DNA from: Sphingomonas aurea
GTDB lineage: Bacteria; Pseudomonadota; Alphaproteobacteria; Sphingomonadales; Sphingomonadaceae
Assembly (NCBI RefSeq): GCF_030678875.1
Contig: NZ_JAUUDS010000007.1
Location: 1-64,000 of the forward strand
Reading direction: 5' to 3'
Length of the DNA stretch: 64,000 bases
Shown one piece after another: positions 60,052 to 64,000 of this stretch. Each line of letters starts with the position of its first letter. The first letter of the stretch is position 1. The position numbers and the translations under genes were made by a program. Under the pieces are notes generated by a model. That model made no database searches. It had not been told where the DNA came from and worked only from the letters and a program-made list of their open reading frames with translations.

Positions 60052-60069
60052 ATCATCCACAGGAATGCC

Positions 60070-60699
60070 ATGCACCCCGTCACCACCGTTACCGGCACCG
60101 CCTATCCCTGGGGCGCCAAGAACATCGACACCGACGTCATCATCCCGGCGCACTGGCTGAAGACCATCCAGCGCTCCGGCCTGGGCAAGGGCGCGTTCGA
60201 GACGGTGCGCGCGCAACCGGACAACATCTTCGACGACCCGCGCTACGCCGGCGCGCCGATCCTGATCGCCGGCGACAATTTCGGCTGCGGGTCGAGCCGC
60301 GAGCACGCCGCCTGGGCGCTCGCCGACATGGGCATCCGCGCGGTGATCGCGCCCAGCTTCTCCGACATTTTCTCGGGCAATGCGTTCAAGAATGGCATCG
60401 TCCCGGTCGTGCTGCCGCAGGAGGCGGTCGACCGGCTGCTCGCCGCCGCGGTAGACCAGCCGGTTACCGTCGATCTCGAGACGATGACGGTCACCACCCC
60501 CTATCAGGACCGCTTCCCCTTCGACCTCGATCCCTTTCGCCGCCAGTGCCTGATGGAGGGGCTGGACGAGATCGGTTTGACATTGGCCCGGGATACCGCG
60601 ATTTCGAAATTTGAGGGCGGCATGAACGCTGATCGCCCCTGGATCGAGGAGAGACGCGGCTATGCGGGCATTGCTGTCGAGGGCGCCGGGCGGACCTGA
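60070..60699 (+). CDS. leuD: 3-isopropylmalate dehydratase small subunit
   Basis: 209 residues from [20 protein letters not shown] behind CAGGAATGCC; the in-frame extension crosses the repeat and is not coding. Blocks: [77 protein letters not shown], and [20 protein letters not shown]. It forms the swivelling small subunit with LeuC. Its 3' end overlaps the next gene by 38 bases; the overlapping tail ([18 protein letters not shown]) is longer than usual for LeuD. Confidence 0.96.
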   Translation: MHPVTTVTGTAYPWGAKNIDTDVIIPAHWLKTIQRSGLGKGAFETVRAQPDNIFDDPRYAGAPILIAGDNFGCGSSREHAAWALADMGIRAVIAPSFSDIFSGNAFKNGIVPVVLPQEAVDRLLAAAVDQPVTVDLETMTVTTPYQDRFPFDLDPFRRQCLMEGLDEIGLTLARDTAISKFEGGMNADRPWIEERRGYAGIAVEGAGRT

Positions 60700-61660
60700 A
60701 ACTCTGGAACTGGCCGAGGTGCCCGATCCGGCACCCGCTGCCGGCCAGGTCGCGGTCGCCGTGCGTGCCTGCGCGATGAACTACCCGGATGTCCTCATCA
60801 TCGAGGACAAGTACCAGTTCCGGCCCGAACGTCCCTTCGCGCCGGGCGGTGAGATCGCCGGCACCGTCGCTGCGCTGGGCGAGGGGGTGACCGGCTGGCA
60901 GGTCGGCGACCGGGTGATCGGCATGGTTGGGCATGGCGGCCTGGCCGAGCAGGTGCTCGTCCCCGCCGCCAGCCTCTATCGCCTGCCCGAGGGGCGCAGC
61001 TTCGCCGAGGGGGCGTCGCTGATCCTGACCTATGCCACCACCATTCACGCGCTGCTCGACCGGGGCCGGTTGCAGGCCGGGCAGCGGCTGCTGGTGCTGG
61101 GCGCGGCGGGCGGCGTCGGCCTTGCCGCGATCGAGCTGGGCAAGGCATTCGGCGCGCATGTCGTCGCAGCGGTATCGTCGGACGAGAAGGCGGCGGCGGC
61201 GACGGCTGCCGGCGCCGACGAGACGATCGTCTATCCTCGCGCGCCCTTCGACAAGGACCAGTCCAAGGCGCTGGCCGACCGCTTCAAGGCGGCGGGGGGC
61301 AGGGCCGGGTTCGATGTCATCTACGATCCGGTCGGCGGCGACTATGCCGAGCCGGCGCTGCGCTCGATCGCGTGGGAAGGGCGCTACCTCGTGGTCGGCT
61401 TCCCCGCGGGTATTCCCCGGTTGCCGCTGAACCTGACGCTGCTGAAGAGCTGCGACGTGTGCGGCGTGTTCTGGGGCGCCTTCGCCGCGCGCGATCCGCA
61501 GGCGAATGCCGCGCATGTCGACCGGCTCTTCCGCCTGTGGGAGGAGGGGCGGATCGGCCCACGCGTGACCGAGACGTTCTCGCTGGAGCGGGGCGGCGAC
61601 GCGATCGCCAAAATGGCCGGACGCGGGGCAATCGGCAAGCTGGTGGTGGAGGTGGGTTAA
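60662..61660 (+). CDS. NADPH:quinone oxidoreductase family protein (zinc-free MDR)
   Basis: 332 residues. It begins [20 protein letters not shown] behind GAGGAGAGACGCGGCT. The GroES-like part has [20 protein letters not shown] and [16 protein letters not shown]; the Rossmann part has [20 protein letters not shown] and [17 protein letters not shown]. No cysteine zinc ligands are present, so it belongs to the quinone/enoyl reductase side of the MDR family. It overlaps leuD by 38 bases in another frame and thus is probably co-transcribed. Confidence 0.92.
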   Translation: MRALLSRAPGGPETLELAEVPDPAPAAGQVAVAVRACAMNYPDVLIIEDKYQFRPERPFAPGGEIAGTVAALGEGVTGWQVGDRVIGMVGHGGLAEQVLVPAASLYRLPEGRSFAEGASLILTYATTIHALLDRGRLQAGQRLLVLGAAGGVGLAAIELGKAFGAHVVAAVSSDEKAAAATAAGADETIVYPRAPFDKDQSKALADRFKAAGGRAGFDVIYDPVGGDYAEPALRSIAWEGRYLVVGFPAGIPRLPLNLTLLKSCDVCGVFWGAFAARDPQANAAHVDRLFRLWEEGRIGPRVTETFSLERGGDAIAKMAGRGAIGKLVVEVG

Positions 61661-61670
61661 GCGCTCCGCA

Positions 61671-61698
61671 CGTCATCCCGGCGAACGCCGGGATGACG
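61671..61698. repeat. Short REP-like palindrome
   Basis: cgtcatcccggcg-aa-cgccgggatgacg is a perfect hairpin between the quinone reductase and the zeta inhibitor genes. It belongs to the CGTCAT...ATGACG group. Confidence 0.85.
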
Positions 61699-61778
61699 GC
61701 CGTGGGAAAGGGCGCACCCATGTTGCGCCCCCGGCCCCCCGCGCCTATCTCGGGCAAGAACCAGCGGGGAACCTCCAC

Positions 61779-62102
61779 ATGACCACCTTCGACGATCGCG
61801 AGCGGGCCTTCGAGGCGAAGTTCGCCCGCGACGACGAAATGGCGTTTCGCGTCACCGCCCGCCGTAACCGCCTGCTCGGACAGTGGGCGGCGGAGCAGAT
61901 GCGGCTGACCCCGGAGGAAACCGACGCCTATGCCAAGGCGGTGGTCCAGGCCGATTTCGAAGAGGCCGGCGACGAGGACGTGATCCGCAAGGTGGTCGGC
62001 GACCTGACCGCGGCGGGCATCGACACCGACGATGCCACCGTCCGCCGCGCGCTCGACGATCTGGCGGTCGAAGCGCGGCGCCAGCTGATGGCGGCGCGCT
62101 GA
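61779..62102 (+). CDS. F1-ATPase inhibitor zeta-type protein (DUF1476)
   Basis: 107 residues, helical throughout. MTTFDDRERAFEAKFARDDE at the start is the typical N-terminus; this segment in the Paracoccus zeta subunit is the inhibitory part. ARRNRLLGQWAAEQMRLTPE, YAKAVVQADFEEAGDEDVIR, and LTAAGIDTDDATVRRALDDL complete the four-helix pattern. The family blocks ATP hydrolysis by F1FO-ATPase in alphaproteobacteria. It is followed by bolA after four bases, so the two probably share a transcript. Confidence 0.9.
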   Translation: MTTFDDRERAFEAKFARDDEMAFRVTARRNRLLGQWAAEQMRLTPEETDAYAKAVVQADFEEAGDEDVIRKVVGDLTAAGIDTDDATVRRALDDLAVEARRQLMAAR

Positions 62103-62106
62103 CGCC

Positions 62107-62346
62107 ATGCCGATGGCCGCCGACGATATCGCCGCGATGATCCGCGCCGCCATTCCCGACGCCGAGGTCGAGATCACCGACCTGGCGGGCGACGGCGACC
62201 ATTATGCCGCCCGCGTCGTCGCGCCCGGTTTCGCCGGGCTGTCGCGGGTGAAGCAGCATCAGGCCGTGTACGCGGCTCTGGGCGGCCGGATGGGGGGCGT
62301 GCTCCACGCGCTCCAGCTGACCACCGCCGCACCCTTGAAGGATTGA
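62107..62346 (+). CDS. bolA: BolA family protein
   Basis: 79 residues: ADDIAAMIRAAIPDAEVEIT, DLAGDGDHYAARVVAPGFAG, and LSRVKQHQAVYAALGGRMGG with the conserved RVKQHQxVY signature. The C-terminus is VLHALQLTTAAPLKD. BolA proteins form [2Fe-2S]-bridged dimers with monothiol glutaredoxins, one of which is encoded five bases downstream. The H in GDGDHYAA is a candidate cluster ligand. Confidence 0.94.
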   Translation: MPMAADDIAAMIRAAIPDAEVEITDLAGDGDHYAARVVAPGFAGLSRVKQHQAVYAALGGRMGGVLHALQLTTAAPLKD

Positions 62347-62351
62347 ATAGC

Positions 62352-62690
62352 ATGACTGACCAGATCGACACCGACGCCACCGCCCGCATCGACACGCTGG
62401 TCAAGAGCAACAAGGCGGTGCTGTTCATGAAGGGCAGCCCGCTCTTTCCGCAGTGCGGCTTCTCCAGCCGCGCCGTCGCGATCCTCAACCATCTCGGCGC
62501 CGAGTTCGAGAGCGTCGACGTGCTGCAGGACCAGGGCATCCGCCAGGGGATCAAGGCGTATTCGGACTGGCCGACCATCCCGCAGCTCTACGTCGACGGC
62601 GAGTTCGTCGGTGGATCGGACATCATGATGGAGATGTACGAGAGCGGCGAACTGGCCGAGCTGTTCGGCGCCGAGCGACCGGCGGCCTGA
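62352..62690 (+). CDS. grxD: Monothiol glutaredoxin, Grx4 family
   Basis: 112 residues. The active site C35 is in FMKGSPLFPQCGFSSRAVAI (CGFS type). Other blocks: VDVLQDQGIRQGIKAYSDWP, TIPQLYVDGEFVGGSDIMME. CGFS glutaredoxins carry and hand over Fe-S clusters, and pair with BolA. The bolA-grxD arrangement with short spacing supports this. Start chosen at MTDQIDTDAT after the bolA stop. Confidence 0.96.
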   Translation: MTDQIDTDATARIDTLVKSNKAVLFMKGSPLFPQCGFSSRAVAILNHLGAEFESVDVLQDQGIRQGIKAYSDWPTIPQLYVDGEFVGGSDIMMEMYESGELAELFGAERPAA

Positions 62691-63019
62691 ACTCTCCACG
62701 TCATGCCGGGCTCGTCCCGGCATGACCATGCTGCTCTGCGCGTATTTCGATCGAAAGGCCGGGTGCGGGTGGACCGGCGCGAGACCAGTTCGAGCACACG
62801 GCCCACCCTGCTGAAAGCGCTGAGGCTTCGGCTGTCCGGAACTTAGCAGGGTGCGTGCCAGTCCGACGAGCGCGACGCATTTCCGCGCACTACGCTGGTT
62901 AACGCCCCTCGGCACCATCCAGCACCTGTAAAGTCCACCGACGCCGATCGCGCCTTCGCTGCTTTGCCTCGCGCGCAATCGCCGGCCGGGCAGGGCGGAC
63001 CGCCTCGCCACGACACCTG
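62691..63019. other. Gene-free stretch between grxD and the blaI-like gene
   Basis: No supported gene is found in these 329 bases. At 62701-62725 stands the palindrome tcatgccggg-ctcgt-cccggcatga (one base different from that at 40302-40326), which may end the grxD transcript. At 62804-62853 there is a stem caccctgct / agcagggtg around 32 bases. The rest is GC-rich without pattern until the blaI promoter. Confidence 0.7.
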
Positions 63020-63058
63020 TTGACTACGAACGTAATCGCTGCAATTACAGGCGTAGTC
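63020..63058 (+). promoter_or_regulatory. Promoter and twin operator of the BlaI-type repressor
   Basis: TTGACT and AATTAC are spaced by 17 bases. Two 14-base sites, actacgaacgtaat (63023-63036) and attacaggcgtagt (63044-63057), each have the form TAC-N4-GTA, like BlaI/MecI operators. They are inverted copies, and the outer arms GACTACG / CGTAGTC are perfect. The sites cover the -35 and -10 boxes, so repressor binding would block transcription. Confidence 0.7.
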
Positions 63059-63075
63059 GAGAGAGGAGCCGAGTC

Positions 63076-63444
63076 GTGGCCGAACGCATCAGCGATGCCG
63101 AGCATGTCGTAATGGAGGTGCTGTGGGACGAAGCCCCGCTCACCGCGCAGGACGTGGCCGAGCGGGTCGATCCCGATCGCGGCTGGAGCGCCAATACCGT
63201 TAAGACGCTGCTCGGCCGGCTGCTCGCCAAATCCGCCATTGCGCACCAGGAGGATGGCCGCCGCTACCTCTATCGCCCGCTCGTCGCGCGGGAGGACTAT
63301 GTCTCGGGCGAGAGCCGTCGGCTGATCGACCGGCTGTTCGGCGGGCGGCTGACCCCGCTGGTCGCGCACCTCGCGGAGCGCGACGAACTCACCGCGCACG
63401 ACATCGCCGAGATCGAGGCGCTGCTGAAGGAGCTGAAGGCATGA
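63076..63444 (+). CDS. BlaI/MecI/CopY family transcriptional repressor
   Basis: 122 residues from GTG behind GAGAGAGGAGCCGAGTC. The winged helix is RISDAEHVVMEVLWDEAPLT, AQDVAERVDPDRGWSANTVK and TLLGRLLAKSAIAHQEDGRR, as in BlaI. The C-terminal helices (LIDRLFGGRLTPLVAHLAER and IAEIEALLKELKA) dimerise. Such repressors are inactivated when the partner BlaR1-type protease is triggered. The stop overlaps the next ATG (ATGA). No beta-lactamase gene is visible in the window. Confidence 0.92.
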   Translation: MAERISDAEHVVMEVLWDEAPLTAQDVAERVDPDRGWSANTVKTLLGRLLAKSAIAHQEDGRRYLYRPLVAREDYVSGESRRLIDRLFGGRLTPLVAHLAERDELTAHDIAEIEALLKELKA

Positions 63445-64000
63445 TCGCCTGGGCCACCGAGGCGCTGATCGCCTCATCGCTGCTGATGCTGGTCGTCCTG
63501 CTGGTCCGTGCGCCGGTGCGCCGGCTGGTCGGGCCGCAGATCGCCTATGCGCTGTGGTCGCTGCCGGCGCTGCGCCTGCTCCTGCCGCCGCTGCCCGCCG
63601 ACTGGCGCGAGCAGGCGGCGATGCCGATCAGCCGCGCCAGCGAGGCGGTGACGGTGCTGGTCCTGCCCGCCACGGCGCCTGCGCCCGTCGCCGTCGCAGC
63701 GGTGGAGGCGGCACCCGTTGCCGCGGCGCTGCCCTGGGGCATGATCGTCGCGATCGCCTGGGCATTGGGGGCGAGCGCCTTCTTCGTCTGGCACTTCCTG
63801 CGCCACCGCCATTTCTGTCGCAACCTGCTCGCCCAGGCGCGGCTGGTCGACGAGATCGACGGCGTCCGCGTCGTTGAGACGCCGGCCGCCGCGGGGCCGC
63901 TCGCCTTCGGGTTGCGGCTGGCGGGGCTGGGCCGCCGCTTCGTCGCCTTCCCGGACGACTTCGCCGACCGCTACGACGCCGACGAGCGCGAGCTGGCGCT
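63441..64000 (+). CDS. BlaR1-type M56 membrane metallopeptidase, 3' truncated by the window edge
   Basis: At least 186 residues are visible. Helices 1-2 are ATEALIASSLLMLVVLLVRA and IAYALWSLPALRLLLPPLPA; helix 3 is GMIVAIAWALGASAFFVWHF. Then VDEIDGVRVVETPAAAGPLA, FGLRLAGLGRRFVAFPDDFA and DADEREL lead to the place where the HExxH motif of M56 peptidases is expected, beyond the end. It overlaps the repressor gene by four bases. The usual role is to sense an envelope signal and relieve BlaI repression. Confidence 0.88.
   Translation, partial: MIAWATEALIASSLLMLVVLLVRAPVRRLVGPQIAYALWSLPALRLLLPPLPADWREQAAMPISRASEAVTVLVLPATAPAPVAVAAVEAAPVAAALPWGMIVAIAWALGASAFFVWHFLRHRHFCRNLLAQARLVDEIDGVRVVETPAAAGPLAFGLRLAGLGRRFVAFPDDFADRYDADERELA

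Overview
The window is a 64 kb stretch of high-GC chromosome from an alphaproteobacterium, most probably a Sphingomonas-type member of the Sphingomonadales. This rests on several things read from the sequence: a CpdR-type single-domain regulator, an F1-ATPase zeta-type inhibitor, DUF1476/DUF3297/DUF6456 family proteins, a 41-aa aa3 oxidase subunit IV next to a three-gene transhydrogenase, a PEP-CTERM protein ending VPEPATW, a very large TonB-dependent receptor, and many short extragenic palindromes. I see no phage, transposase, integrase or CRISPR array. It reads as core chromosome with small accessory inserts.

Layout. 1-4.1 kb: cell-envelope genes (EnvC fragment, CtpA-type protease, DsbB, Coq7-type hydroxylase, a small secreted protein). 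4.2-9.4 kb: a polytopic membrane protein, DedA, and a TonB-dependent receptor. 9.6-11.3 kb: tRNA-Val(GAC), cpdR, an N-formylglutamate amidohydrolase, and an apparently unannotated small RNA on the minus strand. 11.3-19.2 kb: cytochrome b561, SapC, an FAD oxidoreductase, isocitrate lyase preceded by a 51-aa ORF and facing its likely ScfR/RamB-type regulator, and a PilZ protein. 19.2-27.1 kb: a lipoprotein and a divergent PEP-CTERM protein, MsrA with a 47-aa membrane protein, an aspartate-type aminotransferase, fused PabB-PabC, an SDR, and a sigma-54 activator. 27.3-31.8 kb: cytochrome oxidase subunit IV and pntAA-DUF559-pntAB-pntB-regulator. 31.9-38.2 kb: tRNA-Val(TAC), a GDSL hydrolase, DUF6456, DapF-like, MpaB-like and PhzF genes, then a telA operon. 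38.3-42.9 kb: typA, an EVE protein, small proteins, and a frameshifted MFS gene.

42.9-54.9 kb is the transcription/translation core on the minus strand: rplJ-rplL, then rpoB-rpoC. The two pairs are separated by a plus-strand operon (DUF2975, XRE regulator, membrane protein). rplJ has a long structured leader with the usual L10-leader sequence blocks. rpoB has its own sigma-70-like promoter and, before the start codon, a terminator-shaped hairpin with six U's. 55.0-57.0 kb is a tightly overlapped 3-oxoacid CoA-transferase operon (scoA-scoB-GST). 57.0-62.7 kb holds an MFS transporter, leuC - 34-aa ORF - leuD - quinone oxidoreductase, the zeta inhibitor, bolA and the monothiol glutaredoxin. The window closes with a BlaI-type repressor, its two-site operator, and a truncated BlaR1-type M56 peptidase gene.

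The most interesting non-standard signals are: (i) the minus-strand sRNA at 11132-11238, with promoter, two hairpins, an anti-Shine-Dalgarno-like single strand and a T7 terminator; (ii) a DUF559 endonuclease-like gene inserted in the transhydrogenase operon directly behind a ~135-bp palindromic repeat that supplies its ribosome-binding site; (iii) the attenuator-like hairpin before rpoB; (iv) the nested operator in front of blaI; and (v) four short ORFs (34, 41, 47 and 51 codons) with good translation signals, of which only the 41-aa one is a recognised family.
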